64,000 bases of DNA from NCBI GenBank assembly GCA_012959395.1, contig DUDG01000030.1, forward strand, positions 1 to 64,000, written 5' to 3'. A model generated the notes under the pieces. That model saw only the letters and a list, made by a program, of their open reading frames with translations. It was not told the DNA's origin and searched no databases. A program made the position numbers and the translations under genes. Origin of the DNA: Flavobacteriaceae bacterium. Lineage in GTDB: Bacteria; Bacteroidota; Bacteroidia; Flavobacteriales; Flavobacteriaceae. Positions 50,348-60,646 of this stretch are shown one piece after another (positions within the stretch are counted from its first letter, which is position 1; the number at the start of each line of letters is the position of its first letter).

Positions 50348-51577
50348 ATGTCTGATAAAAATTTAATCTGTTCTTTTTGTGGATTAAGTAAGGTACAAAC
50401 TAATTTGCTTGTTGCTGGACAAGAGGCTCATATTTGTGATAGTTGTATTGAGCAAGCTTATGGTATTATTATTGAAGAATCTAAAAGAGGAGAAGATTCC
50501 TTAAAAAATGAAGAATTTAAGATTTCTAAGCCTAAAGAAATTAAAGGTTTTTTAGATGATTATGTTATTGGTCAAGACCAGACTAAAAAGGTTTTGTCTG
50601 TTGCAGTATACAATCATTATAAAAGATTAAACCAAAAACAATCAAAAAATGATATTGAAATAGATAAAAGCAATATTCTTATTGTTGGTCAGACTGGTAC
50701 TGGGAAAACCTTGTTAGCAAAAACCATAGCTAAAATGCTTGATGTTCCATTAGCAATTGTTGACGCGACAGTTCTTACTGAAGCAGGATATGTTGGGGAG
50801 GATGTAGAAACAATATTAACAAGACTTTTACAAGCATCAGATTATGATCAAGATAAAGCAGAGAGAGGTATAGTTTTTATTGATGAGATTGATAAAATAG
50901 CTAGAAAAAGTGATAATCCATCAATTACAAGAGATGTTTCAGGTGAAGGGGTGCAGCAAGCACTATTGAAGCTATTAGAAGGAGCTATAGTTAATGTTCC
51001 TCCTAAAGGGGGAAGAAAGCATCCTGATCAAGAATTCATAGAATTGGATACTCAAAACATATTGTTTATAGCAGGAGGTGCTTTTAATGGAATAGAAAGA
51101 ATTATTTCAAAGAGGTTAAATATGCAAGTTGTAGGATATAAAAATCCTAAAGATAAAAATACAAATTTTGATAATTTACTAACTTACATATCCCCTAAAG
51201 ATCTTAAAGATTTTGGTCTTATACCTGAAATTTTAGGTAGATTACCAGTTCTGTCATATATGAACAATCTTGATAAGAAAGCGCTGAGATCAATATTGAC
51301 TGAACCAAAAAATGCTATAATTAAACAATTTGAAAAGCTTTTTGAAATGGATGATATTAATATTTCATTTACAGATGAAGGACTTGATTATATAGTAGAA
51401 AAAGCTTTAGAATATAAACTAGGAGCAAGAGGTTTAAGATCAATATGTGAAATAGTTTTAAATGATGCCATGTTTGAATTGCCAAGTTCAAAAAGAAAAA
51501 AATTAACTATTGACAAAAATTATATTTTAAATAAATTATCTGATTCAAGTTTAAATATTTTGAAGGCCGCTTCTTAA
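50348..51577 (+). CDS. clpX: ATP-dependent Clp protease ATP-binding subunit ClpX
   Basis: 409 aa; [26 protein letters not shown] zinc finger, [32 protein letters not shown]. Confidence 0.97.
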   Translation: MSDKNLICSFCGLSKVQTNLLVAGQEAHICDSCIEQAYGIIIEESKRGEDSLKNEEFKISKPKEIKGFLDDYVIGQDQTKKVLSVAVYNHYKRLNQKQSKNDIEIDKSNILIVGQTGTGKTLLAKTIAKMLDVPLAIVDATVLTEAGYVGEDVETILTRLLQASDYDQDKAERGIVFIDEIDKIARKSDNPSITRDVSGEGVQQALLKLLEGAIVNVPPKGGRKHPDQEFIELDTQNILFIAGGAFNGIERIISKRLNMQVVGYKNPKDKNTNFDNLLTYISPKDLKDFGLIPEILGRLPVLSYMNNLDKKALRSILTEPKNAIIKQFEKLFEMDDINISFTDEGLDYIVEKALEYKLGARGLRSICEIVLNDAMFELPSSKRKKLTIDKNYILNKLSDSSLNILKAAS

Positions 51578-53082
51578 TTTAATTTTAATAATTCTTCTAT
51601 TAATCCTCTATTGTTACAAAGTCTAGGCACCTTGTTTTGTCCACCTAATTTCTTTTTGTTTTTAAGCCAAGTATAAAATAAATTTTTTTTGGCCACTTTA
51701 ATTTCAAGTTCGGACATTGTAATATTTTTAAATCTTTTTGATTTGTAATCTGAATTTGTTTTTTTAAGATTATCATCTAAATCAGTTGTAAATTGTATTA
51801 AATCTTTTGGAGGGTCATTAAATTCTATTAACCATTCATGATGTCCTGAGTTTCCATTATCCATAAAAAATGGAGCAGCAGTATAATCCACAATAGATGA
51901 TTTATGAGATATTAGCGTTTGTTCTAGGGCTTTCTCAGCATTTTCAATTATTAGTTCTTCTCCAAATGCATTTATAAAGTTTTTAATACGTCCTGTTATT
52001 TGAATTCTAAAAGGAAATACAGAAGTAAATCTAATCGTATCACCTATTATATATCTCCAAAGACCAGAATTGGTAGATATTATAATCACATAGTTTATTT
52101 TTTTTCTGACTTGTGAAAGATTTATTATTTTTTGATTTAGTTTGCCATAATTTTTGGCTTCAATAAATTCATAATAAATACCATAGTCAAGCATAAGTAA
52201 TAGTTCATTAGAATCATTACTATCTTGAATTGCAAAAAATCCTTCAGAAGCATTATACGTTTCATAAAATTTAACATCTTTATTCAGTATTTTTTTAAAC
52301 TCATTACGATAAGGATTGAAATTAACCCCCCCATGAAAATATACTTCAAGATTTTCCCAAATCTGATCAATATTTGTTTTATTACTTCTAAGTAATATGT
52401 TATTTAATAGGTTTAACATCCAGGATGGGACACCTGCTAAACTCGTTACATCTTCATTTAAAGTATTTTTTATTATTGCTTCAATTTTTTCATCCCACTT
52501 ATCCATAAGTGAAATTTCATTGTTTGGAGTACTAATCATCTCTGCCCAAATTGGTAAATTATCAATTAAAATAGCTGACAAATCTCCAAAATAATTATTG
52601 TTATTTTCATATAGTTTTTTACTTCCTCCAAGCCTTAGTGATTTTCCAGAAAATAAATTAGAGTTAACATTATTATTAATGTAAAGACATAGAACATCTT
52701 TACCTGCTTTAAAATGACAATCTTCAAGACATTCATTACTCACAGGAATGAATTTACTAACTGAGTTAGTAGTACCACTTGATTGAGCATACCATTTTAT
52801 TGGATTGTGCCAAAAAATATTTTGCTCCCCCTTTATGGATCGCTCAATTAATTTAAAAAAATCTTCATAATTGCTTAAAGGTACTCGACTTGAAAATGTT
52901 TCATAATTTTTAATTGATTTAAAATCATGTTTATGTCCAAATTCTGTATTTTTTGCACTATTTATTAATGTTGTTAAAACTTCATCTTGAACTTCTAAAG
53001 GATATTTCATAAACAACTCAATTTGGTGAATTCTTTTTTTTAGAAACCAAGCCATTACAGTATTTAGAAAAGAAAAAGGCAT
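51574..53082 (-). CDS. GH3 auxin-responsive promoter family protein (acyl-acid amido synthetase-like; start revised from 53169)
   Basis: [65 protein letters not shown] are GH3/ANL-like motifs. [22 protein letters not shown] start at 53082 is more plausible than the long ORF start. Confidence 0.9.
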   Translation of the reverse strand: MPFSFLNTVMAWFLKKRIHQIELFMKYPLEVQDEVLTTLINSAKNTEFGHKHDFKSIKNYETFSSRVPLSNYEDFFKLIERSIKGEQNIFWHNPIKWYAQSSGTTNSVSKFIPVSNECLEDCHFKAGKDVLCLYINNNVNSNLFSGKSLRLGGSKKLYENNNNYFGDLSAILIDNLPIWAEMISTPNNEISLMDKWDEKIEAIIKNTLNEDVTSLAGVPSWMLNLLNNILLRSNKTNIDQIWENLEVYFHGGVNFNPYRNEFKKILNKDVKFYETYNASEGFFAIQDSNDSNELLLMLDYGIYYEFIEAKNYGKLNQKIINLSQVRKKINYVIIISTNSGLWRYIIGDTIRFTSVFPFRIQITGRIKNFINAFGEELIIENAEKALEQTLISHKSSIVDYTAAPFFMDNGNSGHHEWLIEFNDPPKDLIQFTTDLDDNLKKTNSDYKSKRFKNITMSELEIKVAKKNLFYTWLKNKKKLGGQNKVPRLCNNRGLIEELLKLN

Positions 53083-53152
53083 TTTTATAGTATCTTTATT
53101 TGAATAAAAATAATTTATTTTTTTTAATATGTTCCAAAATGTTTTGATTAAA

Positions 53153-53923
53153 ATGAAAGTAGAAAACAATGAACAAGTTGATTATTTTCTAGATTTCAAG
53201 AATAATTTTATTCACATGAATCAATTAATTGGAAAAAAAATAATTTTAAAATTTAAAGGTTATGAATGTTTAAACTGTCAATCTAATTTAGAGATTTACC
53301 GACAGGGATATTGTAAGAAATGCTTTTTTGAAATACCTAGTACTGCTCAATGGGTAATGAAACCAGAGTTAAGTAAAGCTCATTTAAATATAGAAGAAAG
53401 AGATTTAGAATATGAAAAATCAGTTCAATTAAAACCGCATATTGTTTATTTGGCTTTTTCTAGTGAAATAAAAGTTGGTGTAACAAGAAAAACTCAAGTC
53501 CCATATAGATGGATTGATCAAGGAGCTATTAAAGCTATACAAATATTAGAATTACCAAATCGTTATTTGGCTGGGATTAGTGAAGTTGAACTAAAAAAAC
53601 ATTACTCTGACAAAACTAATTGGAGAGAAATGCTTAAGGTAAATAATACTCAAATAGACTTGGAAAGTGAAAGAATAAATTCATTAAAATCACTTCCAAA
53701 TGAAGTTTTAAGTTTTTGCAACGATCAATCTTTTAAAACATTCAACATAAGTTATCCTGTTCAAAAACATCCTATAAAGCCCAAAAGTTTAAATATTATT
53801 AAAGAGAATAGTTTTTCTGGCGAATTAGTGGGTATTAAAGGTCAATATCTAATTTTTAGTGACGATACTGTTTTTAATGTAAGATCTAATGAAGGAATTG
53901 TTGTGAGTATTGAATTAGATTAA
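53153..53923 (+). CDS. DUF2797 family protein (zinc ribbon plus GIY-YIG-like segment)
   Basis: CLNCQSNLEIYRQGYCKKC zinc ribbon, HIVYLAFSSEIKVGVTRKTQVPYRWIDQGA; start revised from 53129 to MKVENNEQ. Confidence 0.85.
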   Translation: MKVENNEQVDYFLDFKNNFIHMNQLIGKKIILKFKGYECLNCQSNLEIYRQGYCKKCFFEIPSTAQWVMKPELSKAHLNIEERDLEYEKSVQLKPHIVYLAFSSEIKVGVTRKTQVPYRWIDQGAIKAIQILELPNRYLAGISEVELKKHYSDKTNWREMLKVNNTQIDLESERINSLKSLPNEVLSFCNDQSFKTFNISYPVQKHPIKPKSLNIIKENSFSGELVGIKGQYLIFSDDTVFNVRSNEGIVVSIELD

Positions 53924-54621
53924 AGTGTAATTTCCTCTCCAATTTTTAAATTAAATTTTTCCCTAAATAAATAAACGAATAGATATAAAAGAGGGGTGTC
54001 TAAAAGAGCAATAATTATTTTAAAAATAATCCCTGATATTGCAAGACCCCAAAAACTTTCCCATTTTAGCACATTAAATAAACATAGTAAAGATATTACA
54101 GTTATTGTATCAATAATTTGAGAGCTAAAAGTTGAAAAATTATTTCTTAGCCATAACATTTTTCCTTTTGTTAAGTTTTTCCAAAAGTGATAAATTTTAA
54201 TATCAATAAACTGGGCAAATAAGTATGCTAACATAGAAGCTAATACAGCCAGTCCTGATAAAGAAAAGACCTTGGAAAAAGTTTCATTATCAATTGGTGA
54301 AGAAGTTAATGCTGGGACACTGTTAGATATAAAAATAATTAATAATGAAAAAAATGAAGCGAAAATACCAGCTATTACAACTTGGTTAGCTTTTTTTTGG
54401 CCATAAATTTCTGAAATTAAGTCTGTCACTAAAAATGTTATTGGATAAGGAAGAATTCCTACAGAAAGCTCAAATAATTGAATTCCACCAATAGATAAAT
54501 TAAAAGGGTACCAGTAAAAAAATTTTTGAAAAATTAGATTTGAAACTACTAAGGAAGTTATAAATAAAGCAGACAGGTATAAATATATTTTATTAGCTAA
54601 AATTTTTTTTGATTCAGACAT
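53920..54621 (-). CDS. Queuosine precursor transporter (YhhQ/VUT family)
   Basis: 233 aa, multi-TM; PYPITFLVTDLISEIYGQKKANQVV is diagnostic of this family. Confidence 0.9.
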   Translation of the reverse strand: MSESKKILANKIYLYLSALFITSLVVSNLIFQKFFYWYPFNLSIGGIQLFELSVGILPYPITFLVTDLISEIYGQKKANQVVIAGIFASFFSLLIIFISNSVPALTSSPIDNETFSKVFSLSGLAVLASMLAYLFAQFIDIKIYHFWKNLTKGKMLWLRNNFSTFSSQIIDTITVISLLCLFNVLKWESFWGLAISGIIFKIIIALLDTPLLYLFVYLFREKFNLKIGEEITL

Positions 54622-54697
54622 TTTTATTTCTAATTATTTAAAAATAGTACATTAATAAAGATAAGATATTATAAATTCTTTTTTTTAATTTGGCTTA

Positions 54698-55828
54698 ATG
54701 AAGACGAATAAAGTTTTACTATCAATTGGAAGTAATATAGGAGATAGAAAAAAAAATATACAAACTGCTTTAAATCTAATTGATCAAAAAATTGGAGATG
54801 TTATCTCAATTTCAAAATTATACCAAACTCCATCTTTAGGTTTTATTGGAGATGATTTTTATAATTGTTGCATAGCTATTAGTACGAAACTAGATCCTTT
54901 AGAAGTTTTAAATAGAATATTTATAATTGAAAAAGAAGGAGGAAGATTAAGAAACAATACCAAAAAATATAAATCAAGAACAATAGATATAGATATATTA
55001 TTTTATGAAAATAAAATAATAAATTCTTTAGAGCTTAAGATTCCCCATCCGCATCTTCAAGAAAGGGCATTTGTAATTCTTCCACTATTAGATATAGCTA
55101 AAAGCAAAATTCATCCAATATTAAAAATTACTATAGCGGAATTAAAAGATGATTTGAAAGATTTAAATTCAATTCATCAGCTAGAGTATGTTTTAAAAAT
55201 GCCAATTTTAAATACGATGGAATTATTCAACAATATCGTAATTGAAGGTAATATAGGAATTGGTAAAACAACTTTATCGAAAAAACTTTCAAAAGATTTA
55301 AATAAGAATTTAATATTAGAAGGTTTTAAAGAAAATCCATTTTTAGATAAATTTTATCAAGATCCAAATAGATATGCTTTAAACTTAGAACTTACTTTTC
55401 TAATAGATAGATGTAGACAGTTAAATGATTATAAAAATCAAATGGATTTATTTAAATCAGGAGTAGTTTTCGACTATGATATATTTAAATCATTAATTTT
55501 TGCTGGAGTTACTTTGTCAGAAATTGATTTTAATTTATTTAGAAGCATTTTTTATTCTATGACTAAGGACTTATTAAAATCTAATTTGGTTATATGTCTA
55601 TTACAAACAACAGACAAATTACTTATAAATATTAATAAGAGAGGAAGGAATTATGAAAAAGATATTAATAAAGATTATTTAGATAAAATAAGTAATGCTT
55701 ATTTAAATTATTTAAATAACAGACCTGAATTAAATGTAGTGTTTGTTGATGTTTCAGACTTAGATTTTGTTGAAAAAGATGAAGATTATCTAAAATTATT
55801 ATTTAGAATTAAACAAAAATTAAGATAG
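54698..55828 (+). CDS. folK: HPPK (FolK) fused to deoxynucleoside kinase
   Basis: 376 aa; N-terminal HPPK (LLSIGSNIGDRKKNIQTAL, RTIDIDILFYE, IPHPHLQERAFVILPLLDIA); C-terminal dNK (IVIEGNIGIGKTTLSKKLS P-loop, LTFLIDRCRQL). Confidence 0.93.
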   Translation: MKTNKVLLSIGSNIGDRKKNIQTALNLIDQKIGDVISISKLYQTPSLGFIGDDFYNCCIAISTKLDPLEVLNRIFIIEKEGGRLRNNTKKYKSRTIDIDILFYENKIINSLELKIPHPHLQERAFVILPLLDIAKSKIHPILKITIAELKDDLKDLNSIHQLEYVLKMPILNTMELFNNIVIEGNIGIGKTTLSKKLSKDLNKNLILEGFKENPFLDKFYQDPNRYALNLELTFLIDRCRQLNDYKNQMDLFKSGVVFDYDIFKSLIFAGVTLSEIDFNLFRSIFYSMTKDLLKSNLVICLLQTTDKLLININKRGRNYEKDINKDYLDKISNAYLNYLNNRPELNVVFVDVSDLDFVEKDEDYLKLLFRIKQKLR

Positions 55829-56347
55829 AGCCTTAAAGAATTCCCAAATTAATATTCCAGAACAAATAGATACGTTTAAAGAATGTTTAGTTCCATATTG
55901 AGGGATTTCAATCACATCATCAGACAAATTAATAGCATTTTGCGAAACCCCTTTTACTTCATTTCCAAAAATCAAAGCGTGTTTGCTATTACTAGGAATG
56001 GTTAAATCTTTAAGTTTTTTAGACCTATCAGCTTGTTCAATGCTCCATATAAAAATATTTTCTTTTTTAAGATTTATTATAAGTTCTTCAATATTTTTTG
56101 AATATTCCCAATCTACGCTTTCTGTAGATCCTAAAGCTGTTTTATGGATGTCTTTATTTGGGGGACATGCTGTAATTCCACATAAATAAATTTTTTCAAT
56201 TAAAAATGCATCTGAAGTTCTAAAAACAGATCCAATGTTGTTCAAGCTTCTAATATCATCTAAAATTATTATTAATGGTGTTTTAGAAATTTTTTTAAAT
56301 TCATCTATTTCAATTCGTTCGAGTTCGCTATTTTTTAATTTTCTCAT
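55820..56347 (-). CDS. TrmH/SpoU family RNA methyltransferase
   Basis: 175 aa; LDDIRSLNNIGSVFRTSDAF, ALIFGNEVKGVSQNAI, IPQYGTKHSLNVSICSGILIWEFF. Confidence 0.93.
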   Translation of the reverse strand: MRKLKNSELERIEIDEFKKISKTPLIIILDDIRSLNNIGSVFRTSDAFLIEKIYLCGITACPPNKDIHKTALGSTESVDWEYSKNIEELIINLKKENIFIWSIEQADRSKKLKDLTIPSNSKHALIFGNEVKGVSQNAINLSDDVIEIPQYGTKHSLNVSICSGILIWEFFKALS

Positions 56348-56435
56348 TTAGATTTGAATACATATAATTAAGATTTCACAAAGTAATAGATTAAATTTCT
56401 AAATAATAGTAAATTAGCTTTTAATCAACTATAAA

Positions 56436-59030
56436 TTGAAAAAAGAAATAAAAAAAGTGACTCCGTTAATGAGGCAGTATAATAAAATCAAGGAAAAATA
56501 TCCTGATGCATTATTACTGTTTAGAGTAGGAGATTTTTATGAGACTTTTCATGAAGATGCTGTTAAAACATCTAAAATATTAGGAATTGTTTTAACTAAA
56601 AGAGGAGCTGGGAGCAATAGCGAAACTAAGCTAGCAGGGTTTCCACATCATTCACTTAATACCTATTTGCATAAACTTGTCAAAGCAGGTGAAAGAGTAG
56701 CTATTTGTGATCAATTAGAAGATCCTAAAACAACCAAGTCTATTGTCAAAAGAGGAGTTACTGAACTTGTAACACCTGGTGTAGCTTTAAATGATGGTAT
56801 TTTGGAAAAAAAATCAAATAATTTTCTTGCCTCAATATTTAACATTAAAAATAAGTATGGTATTTCTTTTTTAGACATTTCAACTGGGGAACTATTAATT
56901 TCAGATGGAGAGTTAGACTATATTAAGAATTTAATTCAAAGTTTTGACCCTAAGGAACTCTTAATCCCTAAGAAAATTAAAAAGGAATTCAATTTAATTT
57001 TTGGAAGTTATAATTCTATTTTTTATTTAGATGATTGGGTATACAATAAGGATTTTGCATTAGAAAAGATAAAAAATCAATTTAAAGTCACTAGTCTTAA
57101 AGGTTTCGGAATTAAAGAAGATAATTTAGGAATTATATCATGTGGTTCTATACTTCATTATTTAGAAGAGACTCAACATTCTAAATTGTCTCATATTACA
57201 AATGTTCATTTGATTATTGACAAGCATCATGTGTGGATGGATCATTTTACCATGTCTAATTTAGAATTATTAAATAGTAATTCAAGAGACGGAGTTTCTT
57301 TATTAGATATTATAGATTATACATCTACTCCGATGGGTGGAAGAATGCTTAAAAGATGGATTATTCATCCAACTATAAATATTAAAGAATTAGAATTCAG
57401 ACATGGAGTGGTTGATTTTTTTGTTAAATCAAATGATTGTTTAAATGAAATAACATTTAAGTTAAAATCATTTAGTGATTTAGAAAGAATAATGGCAAAA
57501 GTAGCTACTTCTAAAATTTCACCAAGAGAATTAGTTCAACTTAAATTTACTTTAAATAGTATCAGTCCAATTAAAAAAACACTTAAATCAAAGTCAAATA
57601 AATTTATTCAAAAAATTGAAAATTCATTAGATGATTGTGATTCTCTAATTAGTTTATTGGATAGAAGATTAGACGAAGATGCTCCAGTAAGTATTTCTAA
57701 AGGAAGTGTAATAAAAAGCGGTTTTAATAGTGATCTTGATGAATTAAGAAATTTGTCAAAATCTGGAAAAACTCATTTAGACGAAATTCTAGAAAAAGAA
57801 AAAGAATTAACAGGAATAAGTTCTTTGAAAATTAGTTTTAATAATGTGTTTGGATATTACTTAGAAGTTAGAAATATCCATAAAGATAAGGTTCCTGAAC
57901 AATGGATTAGAAAGCAAACTCTAGTAAATGCCGAAAGATATATAACAGAAGAATTGAAGGAATATGAATCTAAAATTTTGAGTGCAGAAGAAAGTATTCT
58001 AAAACTAGAAAATCAAATATTTGATGAACTAATCCAAATGGTTATTCCTTTTATTCCTTTAATTAAGACAAATTCAAATTGGATAGCAATTGTAGATTGT
58101 TTGTGCGGTTTTGCTGATTTAGCATTAAAAATGAATTATTCAATGCCATCAATTAATAATTCAAATGATTTAAAAATAATTGAAGGGAGACATCCGGTAA
58201 TAGAATCTCAATTAACACTTGAAAACCCATACATTCCAAATGATATTTTATTAAACAATATTAAAGATCAAATTTTAATAATAACGGGGCCAAATATGTC
58301 TGGTAAATCGGCTATTCTTAGGCAAACTGCATTAATTGTGTTATTGGCTCAAATAGGAAGTTTTGTTCCAGCAAAACATGTAGAAATGGGAATAGTAGAC
58401 AAAATTTTCACTAGAGTTGGTGCTAGTGATAATATTTCTATTGGAGAGTCGACTTTTATGGTTGAAATGAATGAAGCCGCATCTATCGTTAACAATATTT
58501 CTAGTAAAAGTTTGATTTTATTGGATGAAATTGGAAGAGGGACTAGTACTTATGATGGCATTTCCATAGCTTGGGCTATTACAGAATTTTTACATGATCA
58601 TCCTTTTAAACCTAAAACTTTATTTGCTACTCATTATCACGAACTTAATATGATGGCAGATTCATTTGAAAGAATTAATAATGCAAATGTATCAGTAAAA
58701 GAAACGGGAGATAATGTTATTTTTCTAAGAAAATTAGTTGAAGGCGGGAGTGCTCATAGCTTTGGAATTCATGTAGCTAGAATGGCAGGTATGCCTAAAC
58801 AGCTTATTTCTTCAGCAATAAAAATATTAAATAAATTAGAAAAATCTCACCAGTTTAATAAAAACAATAAAACAAACGAAGACCTAGATCTTCAATTAAG
58901 TTTTTTTAATCTAGATAATCCTAAGTTGGAAGAGTTAAAAGAAGATATTTTGTCTTTAGATATTGATGAATTAACCCCAGTTGAAGCCCTTATTAAATTA
59001 AATGAAATTAAAAGAATTTTAAATTCTTAA
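56436..59030 (+). CDS. mutS: DNA mismatch repair protein MutS (TTG start)
   Basis: 864 aa; PLMRQYNKIKEKYPDALLLFRVGDFYE, ITGPNMSGKSAILRQTALIVLLAQIGSFVPA, LLDEIGRGTSTYDGISIAWAITE. Confidence 0.97.
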   Translation: MKKEIKKVTPLMRQYNKIKEKYPDALLLFRVGDFYETFHEDAVKTSKILGIVLTKRGAGSNSETKLAGFPHHSLNTYLHKLVKAGERVAICDQLEDPKTTKSIVKRGVTELVTPGVALNDGILEKKSNNFLASIFNIKNKYGISFLDISTGELLISDGELDYIKNLIQSFDPKELLIPKKIKKEFNLIFGSYNSIFYLDDWVYNKDFALEKIKNQFKVTSLKGFGIKEDNLGIISCGSILHYLEETQHSKLSHITNVHLIIDKHHVWMDHFTMSNLELLNSNSRDGVSLLDIIDYTSTPMGGRMLKRWIIHPTINIKELEFRHGVVDFFVKSNDCLNEITFKLKSFSDLERIMAKVATSKISPRELVQLKFTLNSISPIKKTLKSKSNKFIQKIENSLDDCDSLISLLDRRLDEDAPVSISKGSVIKSGFNSDLDELRNLSKSGKTHLDEILEKEKELTGISSLKISFNNVFGYYLEVRNIHKDKVPEQWIRKQTLVNAERYITEELKEYESKILSAEESILKLENQIFDELIQMVIPFIPLIKTNSNWIAIVDCLCGFADLALKMNYSMPSINNSNDLKIIEGRHPVIESQLTLENPYIPNDILLNNIKDQILIITGPNMSGKSAILRQTALIVLLAQIGSFVPAKHVEMGIVDKIFTRVGASDNISIGESTFMVEMNEAASIVNNISSKSLILLDEIGRGTSTYDGISIAWAITEFLHDHPFKPKTLFATHYHELNMMADSFERINNANVSVKETGDNVIFLRKLVEGGSAHSFGIHVARMAGMPKQLISSAIKILNKLEKSHQFNKNNKTNEDLDLQLSFFNLDNPKLEELKEDILSLDIDELTPVEALIKLNEIKRILNS

Positions 59031-59102
59031 TTATTACTGTTTATTTAAGGGAATTTAATTTATTTTTTTTTAATTTTTTGTTTTACATTTGCAAACCAAT
59101 TT

Positions 59103-59174
59103 GCGAAAGTAGCTCAGGGGTAGAGCATCACCTTGCCAAGGTGGAGGTCGCGGGTTCAAATCCCGTCTTTCGCT
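59103..59174 (+). tRNA. tRNA-Gly (anticodon GCC)
   Basis: GCGAAAG/CTTTCGC acceptor stem, anticodon loop TTGCCAA, GGTTCAAATCC T-arm; no encoded CCA. Confidence 0.96.
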
Positions 59175-59188
59175 CTAAGAAAAGTTAA

Positions 59189-59274
59189 GCTCGAGTGGTG
59201 GAATTGGTAGACACGTTGGACTTAAAATCCAATGAACAGTAATGTTCGTGCGGGTTCAAGTCCCGCCTCGAGTA
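59189..59274 (+). tRNA. tRNA-Leu (anticodon TAA)
   Basis: Acceptor GCTCGAG/CTCGAGT (terminal G-U), anticodon stem-loop TTGGA-CTTAAAA-TCCAA, variable arm, GGTTCAAGTCC T-arm. Confidence 0.96.
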
Positions 59275-59278
59275 CGAG

Positions 59279-59314
59279 AACCCTTGTTAATCATCTGATT
59301 TTCAAGGGTTTTTT
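59279..59314 (+). terminator. Rho-independent terminator after tRNA-Leu
   Basis: Stem AACCCTTG (59279-59286)/CAAGGGTT (59303-59310) followed by TTTT. Confidence 0.8.
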
Positions 59315-59326
59315 GCTTTTAGGAAT

Positions 59327-60646
59327 TTAACTATTTTTCTCTATAATGGGTTCTAAATTTCCATCAAGAGGAGTCATTTTAGGCATAATTAAATGTACTA
59401 GACCTAAAACAACAAGGTATAATGATCCAGCACCCAGGAATGCCCAGAAATAACCCGAGTTTCCCGCCTGATCCAATACAGAGCCCAGTGCAATATCTGC
59501 CAACATTCCGGCGACAGCACCAATCATACCTCCAATACCAACAACTGAAGCTGTTGCTTTTTTCGGAAAAACATCTGAGACCAGTGTAAAAATATTAGCC
59601 GACCAAGCTTGATGGCCTCCTGCACCAATACCAATAAGTGTAATTGCTAACCATTTACTATCGGTAATAGCAACAAAACTTACAGGAAGAATGATTATTG
59701 CACAGATAAGCAAAGTAATTTTTCGAGCTTTATTTATGGTCCAACCTTTTTTTATAAAAGCACCAGACAAATACCCTCCTAAAATACTTCCAGCATCTGC
59801 TAAAATATAAATTAAAAAGAAGGGTAAGGCAATATCCTTAATATTAACATCAAATTTATCAGCTAAAAATTTAGCCCCCCAAAACAAATAAAACCACCAA
59901 ACAGCATCCGTTACTTTAGCCAAAGAGAATGCCCAGGTTTGTCTTTTAGGAAGTACTTTTTTCCAGGGAAGTTTCTCCCCCGTTTCAACTTCTGAATCAC
60001 TATTAATATATTCTAATTCTTCTTTCGTGACTTTAGGGTGATCTTCTGGTTTTTTATAAGTTCTTAACCACAAGAGTACCCAGATAGAACTAAGTACACC
60101 CGTAATAAGGAATGGTATTTGCCAGTTTTTACCATCTAAATGAACAATCCAACCAACAACAAATGGAGCAGCGATTGCTCCTACACTTGTGGCAGCATTA
60201 AAAATGCCGGTTGCAAAAGCACGCTCTTTTTTAGGAAACCATTCCGCAACACCTTTGATAGCAGCTGGGAAGTTTCCCGATTCACCAAAACCTAATCCAA
60301 AACGGACAGCTATGAATCCTATTAAACTAAAAGCAGGACGAACAGCGGCATGCAGCATACCAAAAACACTCCATATACCAATGGACAATGCATATCCTTT
60401 TTTTGTTCCAAGTCGATCAATTAAACCGCCCATGGTTAATAACCCAAGTGCGTATGCAATTTTAAACGATACCATAATCATTGCATAGTCTTTGTTTGTC
60501 CAGTCAAATAGTTTCTCAAGTGTCGGAGCCATTACACCAATAAGACTCCTGTCAAAGTAGTTAATTGATGTGGCAAAAAAGAGCAACGCCAGTATTCGAA
60601 ATCGATACCTTCCTACTTGTGTTTTTTGATCATTCATTATCTTCAA
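59327..60646 (-). CDS. MFS transporter, hexuronate (ExuT-like) family
   Basis: 439 aa; NYFDRSLIGVMAPTLEKLFDWTNKDYAMIM, RFGLGFGESGNFPAAIKGVAEWFPKKERAFATGIFNAATSVGAI; adjacent to uxaC. Confidence 0.92.
   Translation of the reverse strand: MKIMNDQKTQVGRYRFRILALLFFATSINYFDRSLIGVMAPTLEKLFDWTNKDYAMIMVSFKIAYALGLLTMGGLIDRLGTKKGYALSIGIWSVFGMLHAAVRPAFSLIGFIAVRFGLGFGESGNFPAAIKGVAEWFPKKERAFATGIFNAATSVGAIAAPFVVGWIVHLDGKNWQIPFLITGVLSSIWVLLWLRTYKKPEDHPKVTKEELEYINSDSEVETGEKLPWKKVLPKRQTWAFSLAKVTDAVWWFYLFWGAKFLADKFDVNIKDIALPFFLIYILADAGSILGGYLSGAFIKKGWTINKARKITLLICAIIILPVSFVAITDSKWLAITLIGIGAGGHQAWSANIFTLVSDVFPKKATASVVGIGGMIGAVAGMLADIALGSVLDQAGNSGYFWAFLGAGSLYLVVLGLVHLIMPKMTPLDGNLEPIIEKNS

Noticed and set aside
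59103-59274. tRNA pair T-arm similarity as att direct repeats
   Set aside because: Shared GCGGGTTCAA is the normal T-arm consensus; no additional att-like copy was seen within the window.
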